Shown one piece after another: positions 37,538 to 45,194 of a stretch of 46,067 nucleotides of DNA (positions are counted from its first letter, which is position 1; each line of letters starts with the position of its first letter). Source of the DNA: Catenulispora rubra. GTDB lineage: Bacteria > Actinomycetota > Actinomycetes > Streptomycetales > Catenulisporaceae. Below the pieces are notes generated by a model, which searched no databases, was not told where the DNA came from, and saw nothing but the letters and a program-made list of their open reading frames with translations. The stretch is taken from NCBI RefSeq assembly GCF_015356825.1, contig NZ_JAACYW010000063.1, positions 1 to 46,067 of the forward strand, written 5' to 3'. Position numbers and translations under genes: made by a program.

Positions 37538-38716
37538 ATGACGACGAGATACGCGCTGATGCGGGAGGACGCGTCCGGGCAGGAGCGCCTGTTGGGCCAC
37601 TGCGTGGACGTCGCGGGCCTGTTCGCGGATCCGCCGGTGCTTCCGCTGGAGGCTCTGACGCTCGGCGGCTGCAAGCTCACCGAAGCGTTCCACGCGTCGG
37701 TCGGTCGGGCGATGGCAGACGGCACGAGTCTCGGTGAGCTGCTGATCGCGGTCTGGGACGCTGGACGGCCCCTGGACTGGTGGACGCTCTCCGACGTCAC
37801 CGTCACGGCCCGTGTCGTCGACCCCGCCGATCGCGAGCTGCCGCAGCTCAGGGCGCGGGCCCGAGTCGGCGAGCCGACGCGCGGCCGCGCCGAGCCGTTC
37901 GAGGCGACGCGCTTCGTCGTCCACCATGACGGCGAGACCGTCGGAACCTGTCAGAGCGTCGCAGGCCTCTACGACGGCCGGTTGGAGCCCTCACCGAGGC
38001 CCCTGGACCTCCTCGGCTGCACGATGACCGAGGAACTCGCGGCGGTGCTCGCCGACCCCGACGAGGACGAGTGGTTCGCCCTGGTGGCGCTGGACCGGAC
38101 CGGCCGGCCGATGGCGCGCCGCAGCCTCCTGCTGCGGGTCGCGGACGTACAGCCCTCGGAGCTGGGAGCCGGTCTCGTGGACATCGCCTTGTTCGACGGC
38201 GTCTACGACCCTCCGCCGCTGGCGGCGGGCCAGGTCTGGGACGACTGGTACGAGGGGGTCCCGGACGTGCTCGGGACCTGGGCGAGGTACGGCCCCGCCG
38301 GACGTCTGGAGTGGCTGATGCTCGCACTCGGCAACCATGTCGGCCGCGAACCCGACGTGTCCGGCCGGACCTACCACGTCGGCCACGAAGCCGTCACGGA
38401 CGTCCGCGCCCTGCACTGCGCCCTCGGCGAGGCCCTGCGCGGACCGGGCCGTTACTACGGCTGGGGCTTGGACGCGCTGGACGACTGCCTGGGAGCGGGC
38501 TTCGGCGTGCACCCGCCGTTCACCGTGGTCTGGCAGGACTCGGCGAAGATCCGGCAGGCATTGGCCGACAGCCGAGACGACAACGAAGACGACGCCGTCG
38601 ACGGCGTGGCGCACTTCGAACAACTCGTCCGGATCCTGGAGCGGAACGGGGTGACGGTCGTCGGCGTGACGCATGACAACTCCCCAGATACGAGCCTGGC
38701 AGACGACTGTTCATAG
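37538..38716 (+). CDS. Barstar-domain protein
   Basis: 392 residues from ATG 37538 (GAGGG seven bases upstream; an in-frame ATG at 37496 is an alternative). The N-terminal two thirds holds two copies of a module starting RYALM-REDASGQERLLGHC and RFVVHHDGETVGTCQSVAG, each with a DLLGC or LGGC motif. The C-terminus is a barstar-like ribonuclease-inhibitor domain (VTDVRALHCALGEALRGPG then YYGWGLDALDDCLGAGFGVH). Barstar neutralises barnase by occupying its active site. No barnase-like gene is beside it, so it may be immunity against an external toxin or have another target. Confidence 0.85.
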   Translation: MTTRYALMREDASGQERLLGHCVDVAGLFADPPVLPLEALTLGGCKLTEAFHASVGRAMADGTSLGELLIAVWDAGRPLDWWTLSDVTVTARVVDPADRELPQLRARARVGEPTRGRAEPFEATRFVVHHDGETVGTCQSVAGLYDGRLEPSPRPLDLLGCTMTEELAAVLADPDEDEWFALVALDRTGRPMARRSLLLRVADVQPSELGAGLVDIALFDGVYDPPPLAAGQVWDDWYEGVPDVLGTWARYGPAGRLEWLMLALGNHVGREPDVSGRTYHVGHEAVTDVRALHCALGEALRGPGRYYGWGLDALDDCLGAGFGVHPPFTVVWQDSAKIRQALADSRDDNEDDAVDGVAHFEQLVRILERNGVTVVGVTHDNSPDTSLADDCS

Positions 38717-38717
38717 G

Positions 38718-38888
38718 ATGAGGGCAAAGCTCCCCGCCAGCGGGACCCGTACCAGGAAAAGCACCGGCGGTGCGCAGTTGTTCCTGAGCCCGCGCACCGT
38801 GGAGTGGCACCTGGGGAAGACGTTCGCCAAGCTGGGGATCTCCTCCCGGCGGGAGCTCGACGGGGTGCTGTCCGGCGCCGGCCGTTGA
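38718..38888 (+). pseudogene. LuxR-type HTH tail, N-terminally truncated
   Basis: The frame ends with AQLFLSPRTVEWHLGKTFAK then LGISSRRELDGVLSGAGR, the second half of a LuxR C-terminal HTH. The first helices and all effector domains are missing, and the preceding residues (MRAKLPASGTRTRKSTGG) do not fit the family. It begins two bases after the barstar-gene stop. I infer a deletion scar. Confidence 0.7.
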
Positions 38889-39326
38889 GAGCGGCTCGAG
38901 CGGTCGTCGATTACGAGCGGCCCGGGACTCACCTCCTGGACGCCCCATTCGGCCAGCGCCCCCGAGTCGGCGATCTCGGCATTTCGCGGGTCTCGGGGAA
39001 GGCGGATGTCCTGCGGGATCGCGCTCTTCTCAAGTGGTGTCGACCGGGCAGGCTCGGGGAAACTGGACGAGAACAAACGGCTCCCTTGCCCACCTACAGC
39101 GCCATGCACTGCCACGCCCACGTAGAGTGCTGTTGCCACAGGGAGGAGCTTGCGTGTACACCGTTTCTGACCAGACCGGACGGCGGTTCGGCAGCGCCGA
39201 GGGCCGAGGCCGGACGGCATGCTGACCGCGGACGGCCGACTCGGGCACGCCGGGCTTCGGCCCGTCGCGCAGGCCCGGCTTCGGCCCGTCGCGCAGCGGC
39301 TCACCGACCCGAAGCCGGGGTTCTAG
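38889..39326. other. Degraded stretch with small frames and a 24-bp direct repeat
   Basis: No intact gene. A 23-codon frame (GTG 39154, with GGGAGGAG upstream) begins VYTVSDQTGRRF, resembling the start of a short-chain dehydrogenase, then diverges. A 35-codon frame (ATG 39219) overlaps it as ATGCTGA and ends TAG immediately before the MFS ATG at 39327. Within it GGCTTCGGCCCGTCGCGCAG occurs twice, 24 bp apart (39253 and 39277). Confidence 0.5.
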
Positions 39327-40682
39327 ATGCGCCGGGCGGGAGCAGTCCTTCTCGCGTTGACCGTGGGGTGCGTTCTGGCCGACTCGGCCGTGGTCACCCT
39401 CGCCCTGCCGGAGATCTTGCAGCGCCTGCACACGACGGTGGGTCAGGTCGCGTGGGTGCTGATCGCGTTCAACCTCGTTCTCGCCGTCGTCGCCCGGCCT
39501 GCCGCGTGGTTCTTCAAGAAGCAGGATCCGGCTGTCTGGTGCGCCGTCGGCATCGCGGTGTTCGCCGGGGCTTCGGCGATGTGCGCGGTCGCCGGTTCCA
39601 TGGGCGTCCTGATCGCCGCCCGGTCGATCCAGGCGGTCGGTGGTGCGTTCGCGGTGGTCGGGAGCCTTCAGCTCCTGGTCGACGAACTGAGCGAGCGGCG
39701 GGGGACGGCGTGGTGGATCGCCGCCGGCGTGTTCGGGACCGCTGTCGGTCCGGTGGCCGGTGGGTTGCTCACCGATGCCTTCTCGTGGCGCTCGATCTTC
39801 ATCGTTCAGGTGCCGATCGCGGCGCTCGCCGTTCCTGCCGCGCTGGCCAGGCGCCGCAAGAACGGGCAGGGCCCCGCCGAGGACGTAGAGAAGCACCCTG
39901 TACGGATCCAGCCGAACATCGCCTTGGCGCTGCTTTCGGCAGCGCTGACCGCGGCGTTGTTCCTGTTCGTGCTGCTGCTGGTCGACGGCTGGCGTCGGTC
40001 GCCGGCGGTCGCAGCCGTCACGGTCTCGGTGATCCCGCTCGCGGCGCTCTTTGCCCGGCCGCTGATCCGGACGCTGCGTGCGGGGCCGATGGCGCAGACG
40101 ATGTCGGGGTGCCTGCTCATCGCGGGCGGGCTGGCCGGGTTGGCGCTGCTGCCGTCGGCCGGTCTGGCGTGGACGATCGCGCCGCAGGCGCTCGTCGGAC
40201 TCGGGCTCGGGCTGACGTTGGATCCCCTGACGCTGCAGGCGATGGACGGCCGCACGCCGCATTCCCTGCACGGCGGCTGGACGATCGCGGCCCGGCACGC
40301 GGGGGTGGTGCTGGGGCTCGCGATTCTCACGCCGGTTTTCGTCGCGGATCTGCGCAGTGCCCAGCCGCCCGCTGAGGAAGCCATCACGGCGCTGGTGCTG
40401 AACGCTCCGCTGGCGCCCCAGGACAAGATCACGATCGCTCGCGGGCTCGCCGATCAGCTGAAGATGGAGGGCGGCCGGGTGCCCGACCTGGACCCCGCGT
40501 TCCGACAGCTGGACCTGCCCGCGGTGGAGAAGCCCGCTGCGGCGCAGCTTGAGCGTGATCTCAACGCTCAGCTCGAACGGGCCGCCACGCATGCGTTCCG
40601 CAACGCCTTCCTGATCGGTGCGGGACTCGCGCTCACGGCGTTGCTGGCCCTGATCCCGGTTCGTCGAGGGGGTGCGCGATGA
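39327..40682 (+). CDS. MFS drug-resistance-type transporter (DHA2-like)
   Basis: 451 residues with roughly 12-14 membrane segments. Segment 1 carries DSAVVTLALPEI, the D1-like motif of DHA2 exporters, and the second region has WVLIAFNLVLAVVARPAA and IAARSIQAVGGAFAVVGSLQ. VFGTAVGPVAGGLLTDAFSW then RSIFIVQVPIAAL is motif C-like, typical of antiporters. The length is somewhat short for the 14-segment group. The ATG directly follows a TAG of a small frame and its stop overlaps the next gene by four bases (ATGA). The substrate is unknown. Confidence 0.87.
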   Translation: MRRAGAVLLALTVGCVLADSAVVTLALPEILQRLHTTVGQVAWVLIAFNLVLAVVARPAAWFFKKQDPAVWCAVGIAVFAGASAMCAVAGSMGVLIAARSIQAVGGAFAVVGSLQLLVDELSERRGTAWWIAAGVFGTAVGPVAGGLLTDAFSWRSIFIVQVPIAALAVPAALARRRKNGQGPAEDVEKHPVRIQPNIALALLSAALTAALFLFVLLLVDGWRRSPAVAAVTVSVIPLAALFARPLIRTLRAGPMAQTMSGCLLIAGGLAGLALLPSAGLAWTIAPQALVGLGLGLTLDPLTLQAMDGRTPHSLHGGWTIAARHAGVVLGLAILTPVFVADLRSAQPPAEEAITALVLNAPLAPQDKITIARGLADQLKMEGGRVPDLDPAFRQLDLPAVEKPAAAQLERDLNAQLERAATHAFRNAFLIGAGLALTALLALIPVRRGGAR

Positions 40683-41296
40683 CCGTCGTGGACCGCCTGC
40701 GGGCGGCGGCGCTGCCCGCGCTGGCCGTCGTGCTGGTGAGCGGGGTGCTGGCCGTGCAACTCGCCAACGGCGGCGGCAGCTACAGCCCGCTCCGCCCGGC
40801 CGCCTCGTGCGTCGTCCAACCGGCCAGCTCGGTGTCGACGGGGATCGACGGCCTGACCGAGGAGGTCGTCCTGACCGGCCTGGAGGCCGCCGCCTGCCAG
40901 CTCGGCATCTCCCGCGAGGCCTTCGCCCTCCAGATCGCCCAGCCCGGCGCCCACACCGACGCGCAGATCAACGCACTGCGAGCCGGCCTGCTCACCGCCA
41001 TCGACACCCTGAAGGCAGCCGGCAAGCTCCCGAAGGCATCGCAACTCGTCCGCGAGGCGGTCGACGCCGGGGGCATCACCGGCTTCCGCAAGATCGCCAT
41101 CGGCGCGATCCCCGACGCCCTCATCGACAAGACCCTGACGACCGACGACGTCCTGCGCCGCACCGTCAACGACCTCGACCTGCGCACCCTGCTGACGAAC
41201 CTCGGCAGCCGCCAGCAGCTGACCAAGCAGGTGGACGCGGCTGTTACGAAGGCGGTTATGGAGCGGCTTGCGGCTGACTTTCACATTGGTTCGTGA
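40679..41296 (+). CDS. Hypothetical membrane-anchored or exported protein
   Basis: 205 residues beginning with a hydrophobic segment (AALPALAVVLVSGVLAVQLA) that is a signal anchor. The rest is helical and polar, with two Cys residues (ASCVVQ and AAACQLG). It is translationally coupled to the MFS exporter by ATGA overlap, suggesting a partner or accessory in the same export process. I do not recognise the family. A perfect hairpin follows the stop. Confidence 0.75.
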   Translation: MTVVDRLRAAALPALAVVLVSGVLAVQLANGGGSYSPLRPAASCVVQPASSVSTGIDGLTEEVVLTGLEAAACQLGISREAFALQIAQPGAHTDAQINALRAGLLTAIDTLKAAGKLPKASQLVREAVDAGGITGFRKIAIGAIPDALIDKTLTTDDVLRRTVNDLDLRTLLTNLGSRQQLTKQVDAAVTKAVMERLAADFHIGS

Positions 41297-41309
41297 CCGG
41301 TTGACTGTG

Positions 41310-41334
41310 GGCGGCGTCGCAGGGCGACGCCGCC
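41310..41334. terminator. Bidirectional hairpin terminator
   Basis: GGCGGCGTCGC (41310-41320) pairs perfectly with GCGACGCCGCC (41324-41334) around a 3-base loop. It separates convergent genes ending at 41296 and 41342. Confidence 0.88.
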
Positions 41335-41341
41335 AGGAGAG

Positions 41342-42016
41342 TTACGACGCTTCCCAGTCCGCGAACACGCCTCCGCACAGTACGTCGAGGGTGATGCCTG
41401 GCAACGGGAATCTGGCGCCGCCCTCGACGATGAAGAGCCCGTGGTAGTGCTTGGGCTGGTTGCATTCGGGGGCTGACGACTGGTAGCCGCCGTAGCCGTC
41501 GGTCCATTCGATCCGCGCCGTGCCCTTTGCCCCTGGCGCCAATACGGGTGCGGGGTTCCCGCTGGGCGTCGTCGGGACCCGGGTCGGGGGGAGCTTGGGT
41601 TCGGCGCTCCACAAGGTCACGGAGTCGTCGAGGCGGCATGTTGTGGTGCTCTGGTTGGTGAACGTGACCGTGATCCCGAGACTGCCGCCGGCGATTCCCG
41701 TATGGATAGCCGGTGTCGGGCCGAGCTGGCTGGCTTGGCAGGTTGGGGGTGCTCCGCCGATCTGGCTGGTGGATGTGGACGGCGACGTGGATGTGGTGGC
41801 CGGGCCGACCGGCGGCGGAGAAGCCGCGCGGCCTGGGACGACCAACGCCGCGGCGACCGCCACACCGGTGACGGTGGCGGCCACCGTTCCGGTCACCAGC
41901 ACCCGCCGCCGGTGGTTGCGTCGGCTGCCGATGTGGCGCAGCTCCTCGGCCGCGGGCAAGGGACGGGCCGCGCAGTCGGTGCGCACGGCGGCCAGCAGCT
42001 CTTCGAACTCAGGCAT
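41342..42016 (-). CDS. Single-pass membrane protein with DUF4232 domain
   Basis: 224 residues. A charged N-terminus (MPEFEELLAAVRTDCAARPL) is followed by a membrane segment (VAATVTGVAVAAALVVPG), a Thr/Ser/Pro linker and an exported DUF4232 domain with GITVTFTNQSTTTCRLDDSV and LPGITLDVLCGG. The ATG at 42016 overlaps the upstream sigma-factor stop by eight bases. The order sigma-membrane protein is that of a sigma/anti-sigma pair, so I infer a partner of the SigE-type factor, though no canonical anti-sigma zinc motif is visible. Confidence 0.82.
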   Translation of the reverse strand: MPEFEELLAAVRTDCAARPLPAAEELRHIGSRRNHRRRVLVTGTVAATVTGVAVAAALVVPGRAASPPPVGPATTSTSPSTSTSQIGGAPPTCQASQLGPTPAIHTGIAGGSLGITVTFTNQSTTTCRLDDSVTLWSAEPKLPPTRVPTTPSGNPAPVLAPGAKGTARIEWTDGYGGYQSSAPECNQPKHYHGLFIVEGGARFPLPGITLDVLCGGVFADWEAS

Positions 42017-42533
42017 CGGTGACTCCTCTCGGGCCCGATTCGGTGGCGGCCGCCGGGTCCCGGCGGTCCAGGGATTCGGCCAGCGCGGCGCGGCCGCGGG
42101 ACAGCCAGGACTTGACCGTGCCGACGCTCGCGCCGGTCTCCGCGGCGACGTCGCCGATCGGCAGGTCGAGCAGGTAGTGCAGCGCCAGCGCCGTGCGTTG
42201 CGGCACCGGCAGGGCGCGCAACGCGGTCACCAGGAGGACGGTGTTCTCCGAGGGCGGCGGCACCGGGTCCGGTGACCGCGCGGCCGCCGCCGCCCGGCGC
42301 CGGACGCCGATCCGGCGCCAGCGATCCGTAGCCAGTCTGGAGACGACCATCCGTAGCCAGGCTTCAGCCTGGTCGTACTGCGCCAACTTCGGCCAGCGCT
42401 GCCACGCTCGGACGTACGCTTCCTGAACCAGGTCCTGAGCGGCTGACATGTCGCCGGTCACTACGTACGCGTACCGCATCAGCCGGGGCGATGTCCCCCG
42501 GTAGAACTCGTCGAAACTTTCAGCGTCTGCCAC
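42009..42533 (-). CDS. SigE-family ECF RNA polymerase sigma factor
   Basis: 174 residues. Region 2 reads FDEFYRGTSPRLMRYAYVVT then AAQDLVQEAYVRAWQRWPKL, and region 4 VTALRALPVPQRTALALHYL then LPIGDVAAETGASVGTVKSW. This is the SigE-like group of actinobacterial ECF factors with only regions 2 and 4. It leads an operon with the DUF4232 membrane protein, overlapping it by eight bases. The target promoters are unknown. Confidence 0.93.
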   Translation of the reverse strand: MADAESFDEFYRGTSPRLMRYAYVVTGDMSAAQDLVQEAYVRAWQRWPKLAQYDQAEAWLRMVVSRLATDRWRRIGVRRRAAAAARSPDPVPPPSENTVLLVTALRALPVPQRTALALHYLLDLPIGDVAAETGASVGTVKSWLSRGRAALAESLDRRDPAAATESGPRGVTDA

Positions 42534-42713
42534 TGTGCCCCCTCTCCGCCGTGCTGCCAGTCACTCAAGCAGTCACCACCAGACACGGCCGGGTGGGGTG
42601 AAAGGTTGCGGGAGCGGGGGGAGCGGCGGCTACGTCAGCGGCGGCAGCGGTAGCGGCGGCGGGAGGTTCGGCCCAGTGGTGGTGGACGGAACCGGTCGCG
42701 TAGCGTCGTGGAT

Positions 42714-43439
42714 ATGACAGATGCTTTTGCGGGTGTTCGACTGCTCGGCCCGCCGGAAATGGACGGCGAGTACATAGCGCTGAGTGAGCACGATGTAGTG
42801 CACTTGCATGACTACGAGCGAGTTTATGCAGTGCCTGGCCTTTACGAGTACGTCGTTCAGGAGCGGCTGCAATGCAGATCGCCGCAGGTTGTGGCCGAGG
42901 GATTCGTGAAGGCGGCCGCGCGCCTTGACCTGGACCTGGACCTGGGCCTGGATTCGGTGACGGTGCTTGACGTCGGGGCCGGTACGGGATTGGTTGGCGA
43001 ACTTGTGCGGCGCGGCGGTGTGGGGCGAATCGTCGGGGTCGATTCGCTGCTGGCGGCGCGTATGGCGTGTCTTCGTGACCGGCCGGATGTCTACGTCGAC
43101 TATGTGGTGGGAGACTTCTTGCTCGGTGACGCATTGCGCGAGGCGCTAGGTCGGTACTCCTTTGGGGGATTGGTGTCCGCGGGAGCGTTCGGCGGCACGC
43201 ATGCCACGCCGCGGGCGCTGGAAAACGCGCTCGCGGTTTTGCTGCCAGGCGCGCCGGTGGCATTCACGATCGATGAGCGGTGGATGGATGAGGCCGACCC
43301 GGACGGGTTCGGTGCTGCGGTGAAACGGCTGGTGGCCGATGGAGGTTTCGTCGTGACGGAACGGACTCGCTTTCTGCATCGGGTGACGACGACGGGGCAG
43401 CCGATCTTCTACGAGCTCATTACGGGTCACGTTGGGTGA
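42714..43439 (+). CDS. Class I SAM-dependent methyltransferase-like protein
   Basis: 241 residues from ATG 42714 (GTG 42708 is an alternative). The SAM motif is VTVLDVGAGTGLVGELVRRG, with VGVDSLLAARMA as motif II and FGGLVSAGAFGG as the post-I region. A run of LDLDLDLGLD precedes motif I, from 6-bp DNA repeats. The C-terminus has RTRFLHRVTTTGQPIFYELI. The substrate is unknown. Third codon positions contain more T and A than in most of the window. No clear ribosome site is seen. Confidence 0.8.
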   Translation: MTDAFAGVRLLGPPEMDGEYIALSEHDVVHLHDYERVYAVPGLYEYVVQERLQCRSPQVVAEGFVKAAARLDLDLDLGLDSVTVLDVGAGTGLVGELVRRGGVGRIVGVDSLLAARMACLRDRPDVYVDYVVGDFLLGDALREALGRYSFGGLVSAGAFGGTHATPRALENALAVLLPGAPVAFTIDERWMDEADPDGFGAAVKRLVADGGFVVTERTRFLHRVTTTGQPIFYELITGHVG

Positions 43440-43711
43440 GGTGCGGAAGGCTCGTCTGATGCTGCACAGCCGTACGACGCTGGCCGAAATGCGACGTGTC
43501 TCCGCGAGCTGCCTGTCTCCGGAAAGTTGATTCGGATGCCTGGGGCGGCATCGGTCGCAGGCAGGAGGTGGAGGTCGGTCTGCGGCCGGCGGTGATGTCG
43601 GAGGCTGTCTGTGGCGTGGCTGTCTGCGGCGGCATCGGCGTGGTAACGGCCGCGTAGACGTGAGTGCAGGGCTCTGCGAAACTCTCGACAACCCGAGAAC
43701 AGGAGTCCAGC
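43440..43711. other. Intergenic region before the aldehyde dehydrogenase
   Basis: About 270 bases with no gene I can support. AGGAG at 43701-43705 serves the ALDH gene. The sequence has several short GGCGGC/GGCTGTCTG repeats. Confidence 0.45.
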
Positions 43712-45169
43712 ATGTCCCTTCTCGATCCCGCCATATGGTCCGGCAAGGCTTTCATCGGCGGTTGGACCGCCGTTTCCGGTGGCACTGGGTCCGTTGTTGA
43801 ACCTGCCACTGGTTCGGTGCTTGAGCGCGTTGGTATCGCGAGTCCTGATGACGTTGCCGTCGCGGCAGAGCGTGCTGTGGAGGCCCAGAGTGCTTGGGCG
43901 CGGCTGCCGTACACCGAGCGTGCCGCTGTGTTGCGGCGGGCTGGTGATCTGTTCGGCCGGTATGCCGAGGAGATTCAGGGCTGGTTGATTCGCGAGGCCG
44001 GGAGTATCCCTGGGAAGGCCGCCTTTGAGACGGTCACTGCTGCTCAGGAGTGCTACGAGGCTGCGGCGCTCGCCTCGCGTCCGGTTGGCGAGGTGTTGCC
44101 GTCGGCTGAGCCTCGGCTCAGTCTGGTGCGTCGGGTGCCGGCTGGGGTGGTCGGGGTCATCGCGCCGTTCAATGTGCCGCTCATTCTTGGCATACGTTCG
44201 GTGGCGCCGGCGCTTGCGCTCGGTAACGCGGTCATTCTAAAGCCGGATGTGCGCACGGCGGTGTCTGGTGGCGTGGTGATTCAGCGTGTGTTCGAGGAGG
44301 CTGGGCTGCCTGAGGGGGTGCTCAGTATGCTGCCGGGCGGTGCTGAGGCCGGGGCGGCGTTGGTGGTTGAGCCGCGGGTGCGGGTGATTTCTTTTACCGG
44401 TTCGACGGCGGCGGGGCGCAAGGTCGGCGCTGCTGCGGCCGAACATCTGAAGCGTGCTCATCTGGAGTTGGGTGGCAATTCGGCGTTGATCGTGTTGCCG
44501 GATGCGGATCTGGATCTTGCTGTTTCTACTGCTGCGTGGGGGTCGTTCTTCCATCAGGGCCAGGTTTGCATGACCACTGGACGCCACCTGGTGCATCGTT
44601 CCGTTGCTGAGGAATATGTTGCGCGTCTTGCGGAGAAGGCTGAGCAGCTGCCGGTTGGGGATCCGGCGACGGAGCAGGTGGCGCTGGGGCCGATCATTGA
44701 TGCTGGCCAGAGGGATAAGATCCACGGTCTGGTTCGGGCGAGTGTTGATGGTGGGGCTCGGTTGGTGGCTGGTGGGACTTATGAAGAGCTCTTCTATCGT
44801 CCGACTGTGCTGGCTGATGTGACGGATAGCTCGCCGGCCTATGCCGAGGAGGTTTTTGGTCCGGTGGCGCCGGTGCGGGCTTTTGATGACCTTGACGAAG
44901 CTGTCGCGTTGGCTACGGCGTCGCCTTATGGGCTGGCGCTGGGGATTCTGACTGCTGACGTCATGCGCGGGTTGGAGCTTGCCGAGCGGATTCCTACTGG
45001 GCTGGTTCATGTTAATGACCAGACCGTCAATGATGAGGCGGTGGCGCCGTTCGGCGGTTTCGGGGCTTCTGGGACCGGGGTGCGGTTCGGGGGTGCGGCG
45101 AATATCGAGGCGTTTACTGAGACGCGGTGGATTACGGCGCGGGGGACTCAGGCGCGGTATCCGTTCTGA
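43712..45169 (+). CDS. Aldehyde dehydrogenase, benzaldehyde dehydrogenase-like
   Basis: 485 residues from ATG 43712, with AGGAG six bases upstream. The catalytic Glu252 is in LELGGNSALIV and Cys286 in HQGQVCMTTGR. FTGSTAAGRKV is the NAD-binding loop, and VAPFGGFGASGTGVRFGG then IEAFTETRWIT closes the protein as in benzaldehyde/vanillin dehydrogenases. It oxidises an aldehyde, probably aromatic, to the acid with NAD+ in the cytoplasm. Codons ending in T (GGT, GCT, GTT, GAT) are more frequent than elsewhere in the window, which may reflect transfer. A LacI-type protein follows on the same strand after 25 bases. Confidence 0.9.
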   Translation: MSLLDPAIWSGKAFIGGWTAVSGGTGSVVEPATGSVLERVGIASPDDVAVAAERAVEAQSAWARLPYTERAAVLRRAGDLFGRYAEEIQGWLIREAGSIPGKAAFETVTAAQECYEAAALASRPVGEVLPSAEPRLSLVRRVPAGVVGVIAPFNVPLILGIRSVAPALALGNAVILKPDVRTAVSGGVVIQRVFEEAGLPEGVLSMLPGGAEAGAALVVEPRVRVISFTGSTAAGRKVGAAAAEHLKRAHLELGGNSALIVLPDADLDLAVSTAAWGSFFHQGQVCMTTGRHLVHRSVAEEYVARLAEKAEQLPVGDPATEQVALGPIIDAGQRDKIHGLVRASVDGGARLVAGGTYEELFYRPTVLADVTDSSPAYAEEVFGPVAPVRAFDDLDEAVALATASPYGLALGILTADVMRGLELAERIPTGLVHVNDQTVNDEAVAPFGGFGASGTGVRFGGAANIEAFTETRWITARGTQARYPF

Positions 45170-45194
45170 ACGGGGTCGGGGTACGGTGCCGGGC

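Noticed and set aside
37538..38716. Toxin-antitoxin system around the barstar gene
   Set aside because: No ribonuclease or other toxin gene is adjacent on either strand, so a complete system cannot be claimed.
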